Shown piece after piece: positions 34,321 to 41,944 of a DNA stretch of 64,000 bases (the stretch's first letter is position 1; each line of letters opens with the position of its first letter). The notes under the pieces were generated by a model. It saw only the letters and a list, made by a program, of their open reading frames with translations. It was not told where the DNA came from and did no database searches. The stretch covers positions 186,001-250,000 of the forward strand of contig NZ_JASITE010000006.1 in NCBI RefSeq assembly GCF_030767025.1, written 5' to 3'. This stretch comes from Nocardia sp. CC227C. GTDB taxonomy: Bacteria; Actinomycetota; Actinomycetes; Mycobacteriales; Mycobacteriaceae. The position numbers and the translations under genes were made by a program.

Positions 34321-35676
34321 ATGGATGGTCCGGCCCCGCGTCGACGGAGCGGCCTCGTCGTGGTCATGCTCTGCTTTCTCACGATCGTGGCCGACGGCTA
34401 CGACCTGATCGTCTACGGGGCAACGGTGCCTAGTCTGCTGGAGGAGCCGGGCTGGAACATGACGGCCGGCACCGCGGGTCTGATCGGCAGTTGGACCCTG
34501 GTCGGCCTGATGGTCGGCTTCCTGCTGGCGGGGCCGCTGGCCGACCGCATCGGACGACGCAAGGTGATGATGGTCGGGGTCGTGTGGTTCTCCGTCGGCT
34601 GTGCGGTCTGCGCGGTCGCCACCTCCCCCGAATTCCTCGGCGCCGCACGGTTCTTCACCGGTATCGGGCTCGGCGGTGTCGTGCCGTCGGCGGTGGCCTT
34701 GACAATGGAGTTCGCGCCGCGCGATCGCCGGCAGATCTACAACGGCATGATGCTCACCGGGTACTCCTTCGGCGGCATCATCGCCGCGCTGGTCGCCATC
34801 GCCCTGCTGCCCGACAACAGTTGGCGGGTGCTCTACGCGATCGGCGCGCTGTGCGTGATCGTGGTGCCCGCCATGTACTTCTGGCTGCCCGAATCGGTGA
34901 ATTCGCTGGTGGCGCGCGGCAAAGACGCCGAGGCCGCCGACGTCGCGCGGGCCTACGGCCTCGATATCGACGTGATTCGCGCCGAACAACGCCTCCAGCT
35001 CCAGACCTCCACCACCGCCGCGAAGAACGGTGGGTGGCGCATGCTGCTCACCCGCCGGTACCTCCCGTCGCTGCTGCTGTTCGTCGTGGTCTGCGTCTGC
35101 GCCCAGGTGATCACCTACGGACTCAACACCTGGCTGCCGGTGTTGATGCGCGAGGCGGGCTACCCGCTCGGATCCTCGCTGCAATTCCTGCTGGTGCTCC
35201 AGGTCGGCGCCATCGTCGGCATGATCGGCGGATCCATGCTCGCCGATCGCTACGGGTCACGGCGGATCCTGGTGCTGTTCTTCCTCATCGGCGCTGTGTC
35301 GCTGCTGGCACTGAGCCGCAAGCTCGACACCGCGGTGCTGATGGTCGCGGTGGCGGGTGCCGGGCTCGGGTCGATCGGCAGCAGTTCGCTCGCCTACGGC
35401 TACGTCGCCGCCAAGTACCCCGCGTCGTGCCGAGGATCGGCTGTCGGCGCCAGCATGGGGCTCGGCCGGGTCGGTTCCATCCTCGGCCCGTCCATCGGCG
35501 GCTGGGTCGTCGGCTCCTCGCTGGGCAGCCACTGGAACTTCTACGTCTTCGCGATTCCCGCGGTGATCGCCGCCGCCATCGTGATCCTGATGCCCGCGTC
35601 GACGGTCGACGACGAGGTCGAGCGGGTGCGAACCGCTGATCCGGATCCGGGCGGGATCGTCGAGCCGGCCCGCTAA
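34321..35676 (+). CDS. MFS transporter (aromatic acid:H+ symporter-like)
   Basis: A 451-residue major facilitator with 12 predicted membrane segments; ATG 34321 preceded by AAGGAG. AAHS-family features are FLTIVADGYDLIVYGATVPS in the first helix (with the DGYD motif), GPLADRIGRRKVMM between helices 2 and 3, and a helix-8/9 loop GSMLADRYGSRRILV. Members import 4-hydroxybenzoate, protocatechuate, vanillate or other carboxylates with protons. It sits alone behind an AT-rich repeat, with the cupin and hydrolase upstream, suggesting a shared aromatic or organic-acid substrate. Confidence 0.87.
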   Translation: MDGPAPRRRSGLVVVMLCFLTIVADGYDLIVYGATVPSLLEEPGWNMTAGTAGLIGSWTLVGLMVGFLLAGPLADRIGRRKVMMVGVVWFSVGCAVCAVATSPEFLGAARFFTGIGLGGVVPSAVALTMEFAPRDRRQIYNGMMLTGYSFGGIIAALVAIALLPDNSWRVLYAIGALCVIVVPAMYFWLPESVNSLVARGKDAEAADVARAYGLDIDVIRAEQRLQLQTSTTAAKNGGWRMLLTRRYLPSLLLFVVVCVCAQVITYGLNTWLPVLMREAGYPLGSSLQFLLVLQVGAIVGMIGGSMLADRYGSRRILVLFFLIGAVSLLALSRKLDTAVLMVAVAGAGLGSIGSSSLAYGYVAAKYPASCRGSAVGASMGLGRVGSILGPSIGGWVVGSSLGSHWNFYVFAIPAVIAAAIVILMPASTVDDEVERVRTADPDPGGIVEPAR

Positions 35677-35703
35677 CCGCAGGACTTCGCACACGCGGAG
35701 CCG

Positions 35704-37853
35704 CTAGGTCGTCATCGCGTCGGCGGGCAGGCGGGTCAGGCCGAGTCGGACGCACTGCCGTAGCAACGGTGCGAGAGTGCGTTCGGCCTCGTCCCGGCGC
35801 CCGGCCCGCCGCAGCGCGGAACCGAGCAACAACCCGGCGCGCAACCGCGCCAGCGGGCGGCGGTCCGCCTGCGTGCTGGCGAGGAGGAGTTCGGCGCGTG
35901 CCACCGCGCGTTCGTGTTCGCCGCCGTCCGACAACAATCGGATGGCGGAGTCCTCGTCGAATTCGTCGATGGCGGTGACGATTCCGTCGTCGTGGCGGAT
36001 CGCGCGTGGGATCAGCAAGGCGTCGGCGATTCCAGGACCCAGGTCGAAGCCCGCGCGGACCTGTTCGTTGTGCAGGCGTGCGGTCAGTCGAGGCAGCTCT
36101 AGGCGTTCGGCGGCCGACAGGCCTTCCACCAGGAGTTCCCGCGCGCCCTCGCGGTCGCCGCGCAGCGCCCGCGCACCCGTTCCGTACGTGGCAAGCATGA
36201 AATCCACACCGCCGCCACCTTCGGCCGACAGTTCCCTGCTCTTTGTGAGCAGATCTACAGCGGTATCGAGATCGCCTGTCTCATAACACAACTCGCCGAG
36301 CAGGGCGCCGGCCAAACGGGTGGCGTGCGCCGCCGGTCCCATCGTGGCCCGCGCGGTGTCGAGCGCACGGGTGAACAGCTCCTCCGCGCCCGCGATGTCG
36401 AGTTGTTCGCGGGCCGCGAGCCCGGCGAAGCACCGACCGTAGACGGACAGGAAGGGGCCGGTCGCCTCGTGGTACGGGGCGGCCCAGAGTTGCCGCCGCC
36501 GCGCCTCGTCGAAGTCGAAGCGCTGGATCGCGGCGAAGGTGGCGATATTGGCGGCCACGCCCGGAATCCGGGGGGAGAAGCCGTCGGGACGGGTCAGCGC
36601 CTGCCCGATCAGCCCGTCCAGTGCCGATACCCGGTCGGCGAACATTTCGCGGACACTGATCGCCACGTCGGCCTCGGCCCGCAGATCCGCGCGGTCGGCT
36701 TCGTCGGCCTCGGTCAGTGCTGCCTCGAAACGGGCAAGGCATGCCTCGGTGGCCCCGGGCCTGCGCAGAACCAGGTTCACCCACACCGCGAACAGCTGGA
36801 TCCGCGGTCTTGTGCGGCAAACACTCGCGGGAAGCTTGGCCAGAATCCCGTGCAACATCGCCATTCTGGACCGTTCCAGCAGGTAGCCCGCGCCTTCCTC
36901 GACGAGATCGGCCGCGTGGTCGGGGCTTTCGGCGGCGAGGGCGTGTTCGACCGCGTCGTTGAGCAGATGATGACGGGCGAACCACTGGGCGGCCCGCAGC
37001 CGCAGCCCGGCGAGCTGTCCGGGGCGGTCCTGGGTCAACCTGCGGCACAGGTACCCGGCGAAGAGCTGGTGGTAGCGGTACCAGTCGCTGCCGGGGCCGG
37101 TCGGCACGAGGAACAATCCCCGTTCGGCGAGGTCGGCGAGTACGTCGGCGGCATCGGCGCGGCCGGTCAACGCGGCCGCCAGCCCGCCACAGATCCGCTC
37201 GCAGATCGAGGTCGTCATGAGAAAGTCGAGCGTTGCGGGTCGAGGGCGTCGAGCACGTTCTCGGCGAGGAACGCACCGATGTCGGGGTGGGTGGCGAGGC
37301 TGTCGAGCAGATGCCCGGTGTCCTGGCCCGAGCGCAGTGACAGCACCGCCAGTTGCAACGCGGCGATCCATCCGTCGGTCGCCCGGGTCAGCGCGAGGAC
37401 TTCCGCCGTGTCCAGGCGCACATCCTCGGCGTCGTCGAAGCCCGCCGCGGCCAGTTCCGCCGGAATTCCCGAAGCGGAACTGCGCTGTGTCGACTCGATG
37501 TCGGCCATCTCGGCTCGATTCGGTACTGCTCCGGAACGGTGCGCGGGTGCGCTCACCTCTACGAAGGCGACCGCGGTGCCGACCGAGATGCCCGCCTCTT
37601 CGATTCGCTCGGTGGTGGCGAAGCCCACCGAGCCCACCGGCAGGCGGCCCCATGCCAACGAGACGTCGGCGTTGATGAATTCGAGTCCATTGCTGCCGAG
37701 GTTGTGGATCCGCTGCTCGGCGGCGCGTGCCAGGGCCGAACTCACCGCGAGCCCACGCATGTGGTCCTCGCCCCACCCGCTCGCGGCTTCGGCCTGGGGG
37801 ATCAACTCGATCCCCTGTCGGCTGTACTGTGTGCGGAAGAATGCTCCGGTCAT
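35704..37853 (-). pseudogene. Chimeric remnant: thioesterase N-terminus joined to MalT/LuxR-type regulator core, frameshifted
   Basis: Starts at ATG 37853 with a good ribosome site (GAGAGGGG). The first about 105 residues look like a TesB/TesC-type acyl-CoA thioesterase hotdog (ASGWGEDHMRGLAVSSALAR, NADVSLAWGRLPVGSVGFAT). After about residue 110 the frame becomes a MalT-like regulator core (LTRATDGWIAALQLAVLSLR). Near 37235 one base is missing: the frame ends at ALDPQRSTFS while the next frame continues TLDFLMTTSICERI, YRYHQLFAGYLCRRL and a long TPR-like helical region to 35704. The MalT P-loop domain and C-terminal LuxR HTH are both absent. A deletion fusion with later decay, or a sequencing indel on top of a fusion. 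Confidence 0.75.
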
Positions 37854-37879
37854 CGGTGCCCCTCTCGGATCGCCTTAGC

Positions 37880-37897
37880 CATAATATTAAATATATG
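37880..37897 (-). promoter_or_regulatory. AT-rich promoter/operator element
   Basis: CATAATATTAAATATATG upstream of the thioesterase-like start; same family as 3489-3515. Confidence 0.5.
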
Positions 37898-37925
37898 ATG
37901 ATGTCGTGTTCTGAACAGTAGATCT

Positions 37926-37959
37926 CCCGAGGCCCTTCTGATCCCCCGGGGGCCTCGGG
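37926..37959. repeat. Inverted repeat in intergenic region
   Basis: CCCGAGGCCC pairs with GGGCCTCGGG around a 14-base loop, between the chimeric remnant and the GntR gene. Terminator or attenuator role is unclear because both neighbours are transcribed away from it. Confidence 0.4.
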
Positions 37960-37961
37960 CC

Positions 37962-38027
37962 ACGACGTCGGTCACTGACGGCGTATGCCACATCCCTGCG
38001 CCCCATCCCTGCGGTGACCGACGTCGT
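37962..38027. repeat. Long-spaced inverted repeat upstream of GntR gene
   Basis: ACGACGTCGGTCAC (37962-37975) and GTGACCGACGTCGT (38014-38027) are perfect 14-base inverted arms 38 bases apart, each containing GACGTC. The interior holds two ATCCCTGCG direct repeats. It lies 52 bases before the GntR start and could be a pair of operator sites for looping or a structured leader. Confidence 0.5.
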
Positions 38028-38064
38028 TTCCATGGGTCGGTGCTGCGCGATCGTGCTCCGGGGC

Positions 38065-38075
38065 CGCATAATGCG
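38065..38075 (+). promoter_or_regulatory. Palindromic -10-like site, possible leaderless start
   Basis: CGCATAATGCG is palindromic about its central A and contains CATAAT ending 5 bases before the GTG start of the GntR gene, a spacing fitting a leaderless transcript. Confidence 0.45.
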
Positions 38076-38078
38076 TAA

Positions 38079-38819
38079 GTGCCGAACGACAAAGACTCAC
38101 TGGATGCCGACTTCTCGCCGCGGGCATTGCCCCGCCGGGCGAATTCGCAGCGTCAGCAGTTGTCCGAAGACGTCGCGAGCTACGTGCGGGAACTGATCAT
38201 CTCCGGACGTGTGCGCGCCGGTGAGTTCCTGCGTGCCGAGCCGATCGCCGAAGCGGTCGGAGTGAGCAACACGCCCGTGCGTGAAGGCCTTTTGCTGCTC
38301 AGCGGTGAGGGGTTCGTCGAACTGGTCCCGCGTCGCGGATTCATGGTGTCGGCGTTCAGTAGGCAGGATGTGCGCGATCTGTTCTGGGCGCAGGCCACGC
38401 TCGCAGGTGAATTGGCCTCGCGCGCAGCAAAGTCCATATCACCGCGCCAACTCGCCCACCTGGCCGATGTGGTCGCCGAGCACGAACAGGCGGTCGCCGA
38501 AGGGGCCGACCTCGACCGCATCGTGGCACTCGGCCACGAATTCCATCGCACTGTGAACCTGGCCGCGGATTCGCGCCGGCTCGCGCTGCTGTTGCGTTCG
38601 ATCGTCAAACAGTTGCCCAATCGGTTCTACGGAAATATCGAAGGCCATGCCAACGAGTCCCTCGATTTCCACCCGGCCATCCTCGAGGCGCTGCAGAAGC
38701 GTCGCGCGAAGACGGCGAGCAGCTTGATGCGCGACCACATCATGTCCGGCGCCGACGAACTCATCGCCATGCTGGTGAAGCAGGGAATGTGGTCGACGCC
38801 GGAGAAGTCGACCGCCTAG
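38079..38819 (+). CDS. GntR family transcriptional regulator (FCD type)
   Basis: A 246-residue regulator. GTG 38079 lacks a ribosome site but sits 5 bases after a CATAAT box, so the message may be leaderless. Winged-helix region (about 25-95): VRELIISGRVRAGEFLRAEP, AEAVGVSNTPVREGLLLL and VPRRGFMVSAF. The FCD domain has GHEFHRTVNLAADSRRL with the metal-site His and LDFHPAILEALQKR. Family members respond to organic acids or acyl-CoAs. Second candidate for the protein that binds the AT-rich elements. Followed directly by a hairpin. Confidence 0.87.
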   Translation: MPNDKDSLDADFSPRALPRRANSQRQQLSEDVASYVRELIISGRVRAGEFLRAEPIAEAVGVSNTPVREGLLLLSGEGFVELVPRRGFMVSAFSRQDVRDLFWAQATLAGELASRAAKSISPRQLAHLADVVAEHEQAVAEGADLDRIVALGHEFHRTVNLAADSRRLALLLRSIVKQLPNRFYGNIEGHANESLDFHPAILEALQKRRAKTASSLMRDHIMSGADELIAMLVKQGMWSTPEKSTA

Positions 38820-38821
38820 AC

Positions 38822-38847
38822 CGAGTGTCCAGGAAGTTGGACACTCG
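38822..38847 (+). terminator. Hairpin after GntR gene
   Basis: CGAGTGTCCA pairs perfectly with TGGACACTCG around GGAAGT, 2 bases after the GntR stop. Its TGTCCA-N6-TGGACA core equals that of 22652-22689, so an operator role is an alternative. Confidence 0.55.
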
Positions 38848-38919
38848 CCGCGCCGGTTCACGCGCAGCATGGGTGGAGCAGGACCCTGCAGCAATTGGAC
38901 AGGAAGGCACCGTTCAACG

Positions 38920-39291
38920 ATGAGCACTACCCCCGATCAAGCCACCAAAGACCTCGCGGACAACTGGGTCAATGCCCTCACGAACATCGATCTCTTCAAG
39001 GAGATCAGCCACGACGACTGCCTCGTGTGGCACAGCGCCGACGACAAGTGGGTCACCGTGGCCGATGCCGTCGCGGCCGTCTACGAGCGTTCCGCGGATG
39101 GTGCCGTTCCGACCTTCGTCTCCCTCGGGGTCACCTACACCGAGCACGGGTTCTTTCACGAGTGCACGACCGAGGTATCGATCGGTGGTCAGGAGATGAA
39201 GCTGCACCTGCTGCAGAATGTTGAGGTCCGCGACGGCAAGGCCGCGCGGGTCCGTGAGTACATCGGCCCGGAGATGGGCGTTCAGCCCTGA
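38920..39291 (+). CDS. SnoaL-like/NTF2-fold protein
   Basis: A 123-residue NTF2-like protein; ATG 38920 is preceded by GGAAGG. The sequence alternates helix and curved-sheet segments typical of the fold: ATKDLADNWVNALTNIDLFK, SHDDCLVWHSADDKW, TFVSLGVTYTEHGFFHECTT and LLQNVEVRDGKAARVREYIG. Members bind small hydrophobic ligands or act as isomerases, cyclases or dehydratases; no catalytic residues can be assigned. It is alone between the GntR hairpin and a strong terminator. The N-terminal extension possible from 38869 is not supported by a ribosome site. Confidence 0.75.
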   Translation: MSTTPDQATKDLADNWVNALTNIDLFKEISHDDCLVWHSADDKWVTVADAVAAVYERSADGAVPTFVSLGVTYTEHGFFHECTTEVSIGGQEMKLHLLQNVEVRDGKAARVREYIGPEMGVQP

Positions 39292-39311
39292 TCCCGGGTT
39301 CTTCGCGCTGG

Positions 39312-39350
39312 GGGCCGGTGTCGTGACCGGAATGGTCACGACACCGGCCC
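39312..39350. terminator. Bidirectional terminator hairpin
   Basis: A 17-bp perfect stem (39312-39328 with 39334-39350) and 5-base loop between the convergent SnoaL-like and beta-propeller genes. Confidence 0.85.
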
Positions 39351-39361
39351 TGTTCGCTCGC

Positions 39362-40513
39362 CTAGGGGGTGATAGCGACCACCGGCCCGTCGGACATGAC
39401 CACGGCGGTGTCGACCGAGGGCCAGCCGGAGGGCGTGAGGCTGCCGTCGTCACGGATCGTGTAGGTGTGCACCCGCGTGGTCACCTGGGCGGTCAGCACG
39501 TCGACGAGGTACAGCGTCTTGCCGTCGGGATGCAGGGCGGCCTGGCCGGGCAGGGTGGCCGGGGGAGCCGCGTACGGTGAGCCCGGGAGTTCGACCAGTC
39601 GCCCGTCCGGGTGCAGAGCGAATCCGGCGATCGACTGGCCCATGGCGTTGGGGACGTACAGCCGGGTGTTGTCCGCGCTCACCACCGCGCCGTGTGGAAC
39701 GCCGTGGGTCGGATACGGCGAGCCAGGAGTCGGCGTCAGCTGCCCGTCGTCACCGATCACAAAGCCGGACAGATCGAAGCCGAACTCGTTGCTCACATAG
39801 AGGTATCGGCCGTCTCGGCTGAACCCGGGAGCGACGGGGCCGAGCTTCACCTCGACGGCGCCGAGCGGGGTCATCGTGCCGTCCGGCGAGATCGCGTAAT
39901 TGGACATTGTGTTTCCGAGGTAGGTGACCACCCGGAGGAACCGTCCGCTGGGGTCGACGGCCGCCATACCGACCGCGCTGAACCCGTCCACCGGAACGGT
40001 CGGCGCTCCGGTGGGAACGAGCGCGCCGGAGGGCCTCACCGCGAACGACTCGACGTGGCCCGGCGCTCCGCCGACCACGACGAACAACTGCTTACCGTCC
40101 GGGCTGAGAGTCGCGGCGGTCGGCGGCCCGCCGACGGTGATGTCAGCGCCCGGGACCGGATGCAGGGTCCCATTGTCGTCCAGGCGGTATCCGGAGACAC
40201 CGAAGTCGCCGGCGTGCGGAACGTAGACGGTGCGCCCGTCCGGGGCGAGCACCAGCGAGAGGACTCCGAAGCCGGTGGGAAACGGGCTGTTCGGGACGTT
40301 CGACAACGTCCCGTCCTCGGCCACGCGCAGGACGCTGATGCCCATCGACGCCGTGCCCGCGACGACCAGGAAGCGGGAATCCGCGGCCGACGCGGGGGCA
40401 GGTGCTGTGTTCCAACTGGAAACGCTGAGCAGCATTGCGATGAAAGCCATTGTGGCGCAACGGCGTAGTCGCCTGGTGGTCCGGGGGTGGCAGGGCAGGG
40501 GGAAGGGAGTCAT
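39362..40513 (-). CDS. Secreted YVTN/lactonase-like beta-propeller protein (1)
   Basis: A 383-residue protein from ATG 40513 (GAGGAG upstream). The N-terminus is basic (RTTRRLRR), then hydrophobic (MAFIAMLLSVSSW), then APASAADS, a signal peptide with cleavage near residue 44. The mature protein has repeated propeller blades such as LSLVLAPDGRTVYVPHAG, AATLSPDGKQLFVVVGG, FSRDGRYLYVSNEFG and DNTRLYVPNAMG, of the lactonase/6-phosphogluconolactonase-like type. Probably extracellular; enzyme activity is not established for most such proteins. Divergent from a close paralogue at 40749, with operator-like repeats between them. Confidence 0.85.
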   Translation of the reverse strand: MTPFPLPCHPRTTRRLRRCATMAFIAMLLSVSSWNTAPAPASAADSRFLVVAGTASMGISVLRVAEDGTLSNVPNSPFPTGFGVLSLVLAPDGRTVYVPHAGDFGVSGYRLDDNGTLHPVPGADITVGGPPTAATLSPDGKQLFVVVGGAPGHVESFAVRPSGALVPTGAPTVPVDGFSAVGMAAVDPSGRFLRVVTYLGNTMSNYAISPDGTMTPLGAVEVKLGPVAPGFSRDGRYLYVSNEFGFDLSGFVIGDDGQLTPTPGSPYPTHGVPHGAVVSADNTRLYVPNAMGQSIAGFALHPDGRLVELPGSPYAAPPATLPGQAALHPDGKTLYLVDVLTAQVTTRVHTYTIRDDGSLTPSGWPSVDTAVVMSDGPVVAITP

Positions 40514-40602
40514 CGGTGATCTCCTCGATGAGATGCGGAGTCGACGATCGAGACAAGAGGATCGCGGACAACCTGGAACGATCACATTTTGTCCATGATC
40601 TG

Positions 40603-40616
40603 ACAACCCTGGTTGT
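40603..40616. promoter_or_regulatory. Operator-like palindrome between divergent propeller genes
   Basis: ACAACCCTGGTTGT has perfect 6-base arms. GACAACC recurs at 40567, 40602 and 40624, so three half-sites lie within 64 bases of the 235-base divergent interval. Confidence 0.4.
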
Positions 40617-40680
40617 GCGCCGTGACAACCGGTGAGCTGGTCTCGTTGCCCGATTTCAAATAACAACCCGAACCGAGAAA

Positions 40681-40696
40681 GCACAGTATATTGTGC
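40681..40696. promoter_or_regulatory. AT-centred palindrome
   Basis: GCACAGTATATTGTGC, a 14-of-16 palindrome, 52 bases before the second propeller gene. Shares TATATTGTGC with 34251-34260. Confidence 0.5.
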
Positions 40697-40748
40697 AGAA
40701 TCAGGGCAGGCGACGAGGCCTGCCCGATACAGGAGGTACCGCATCCTG

Positions 40749-41879
40749 ATGCTCAGGTACGCATTCACACCGCGACGTGTCGCCGCGGGCGTGGCCGTCG
40801 CGCTCGCCCTGTCGCTGTCTCCGGCCCTCGCGCATTCGGCACCCGGCGAGGCGCCGCGCTATCTGCTGGTCACCGGCACGGGTTCGTCGAACATCAGCGT
40901 TCTGCGCGTCGACGGCAACGGCGCGCTCACCCAGGTGCCAGGTGCACCGTTCGCCAGTGACACCGGCTCTCTCACGTTGGAGATCACGCCGGACGGCCGC
41001 CGGGTCTACACCGGACACGTGGTCTCCGGCTCGATTATCGGTTACGACTTCGGCGCCGACGGTTCGATGCACGAGATCGCAGGCAGCCGAATAGATTTCG
41101 GCGCTCCGGTGATCGGTGTGACGATCACCCCGGACGGCTCCCGGCTGTTCGCGACCGTCGGCTCGCTGACCACCGAGGTCCGATCCTTCGACATCACCGC
41201 CTCCGGCGTGCTCGTTCCCACCGGCGCGCCCGCCACGCCGGTACCCGGAATGAGCGGCCTGAGCCTGCCGCAGGTGACTCCCGACGGGCGCAACCTGATC
41301 GTGAGCACGTTCATCGGCGCCACGGTGACCAGTTACGCCATCAATGCCGATGCCTCGCTCACCCAGGTCGGACCGACCATGGCGACCGGTGAGCGCCCCG
41401 CGCTGCCCGCCATCACCCCGAACGGTCGCTACCTCTACATCAGCAACGAAGGCAGCGCCACCCTGTCCGGGTACGTGATCGCACCGGACGGCAGCCTGTC
41501 GAACGCGCCGGGTTCGCCGTACCCCACCGGTGCCACCCCGCACGGCTCGGCGATCACGTCCGACGGCACACGCATGTATGTGCCCGCGTCCAGCGGTGGC
41601 CAGGTCGACGGCTTTCGTATCGGTGCCGACGGCGCGCTCTCGCCGCTGCCGGGTTCGCCCTATCCCGCACCGGGCGGAACGATCCCCGGCCGGGTGGTGC
41701 TCAGCGCCGACGAGGACGAGCTCTGGGTCATCGATTCCCTCACCGTGAACGGGACGGCGAGGGTGCACACCTACAACGTCGCCGCGGACGGCAGCGTCGC
41801 CCCGTCGGACCTGCCCGCCGTCGACACCGGCGTGGTCTTCCACGACGGCCCGTCGGCCCACCTGAGCCCAGCACGATGA
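40749..41879 (+). CDS. Secreted YVTN/lactonase-like beta-propeller protein (2)
   Basis: A 376-residue paralogue of the 39362 protein. ATG 40749 with AGGAGG 12 bases upstream. Signal peptide: RRVAAGVAVALALSLSPALA followed by HSAPG, cleavage near residue 28. Blades include LTLEITPDGRRVYTGH, VTITPDGSRLFATVGS, ITPNGRYLYISNEGS and ITSDGTRMYVPASSGG. Predicted exported, about seven blades. The stop lies 65 bases before the conservon kinase start, with a hairpin between. Function unknown; co-location suggests a link to the conservon signalling genes. Confidence 0.85.
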   Translation: MLRYAFTPRRVAAGVAVALALSLSPALAHSAPGEAPRYLLVTGTGSSNISVLRVDGNGALTQVPGAPFASDTGSLTLEITPDGRRVYTGHVVSGSIIGYDFGADGSMHEIAGSRIDFGAPVIGVTITPDGSRLFATVGSLTTEVRSFDITASGVLVPTGAPATPVPGMSGLSLPQVTPDGRNLIVSTFIGATVTSYAINADASLTQVGPTMATGERPALPAITPNGRYLYISNEGSATLSGYVIAPDGSLSNAPGSPYPTGATPHGSAITSDGTRMYVPASSGGQVDGFRIGADGALSPLPGSPYPAPGGTIPGRVVLSADEDELWVIDSLTVNGTARVHTYNVAADGSVAPSDLPAVDTGVVFHDGPSAHLSPAR

Positions 41880-41884
41880 CGCCT

Positions 41885-41910
41885 CGCGGTGGGCCGCACG
41901 GCCCACCGCG
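41885..41910 (+). terminator. Hairpin between propeller gene and conservon
   Basis: CGCGGTGGGCCG pairs with CGGCCCACCGCG (12 bp, 2-base spacer), 5 bases after the propeller stop. It excludes the early ATG 41876 as a likely kinase start. Confidence 0.6.
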
Positions 41911-41944
41911 ACGTCCACGCCAGTCCACCCCGAGGAGAACCGCT

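Noticed and set aside
22652..38847. TGTCCA-N6-TGGACA palindromes as AcoR-like activator sites
   Set aside because: Both copies are inside longer hairpins right after gene ends, which terminators explain; kept only as an alternative.
41876..41944. ATG 41876 start of the conservon kinase overlapping the propeller stop
   Set aside because: A 12-bp hairpin follows immediately, and GTG 41945 has a strong GAGGAG site.
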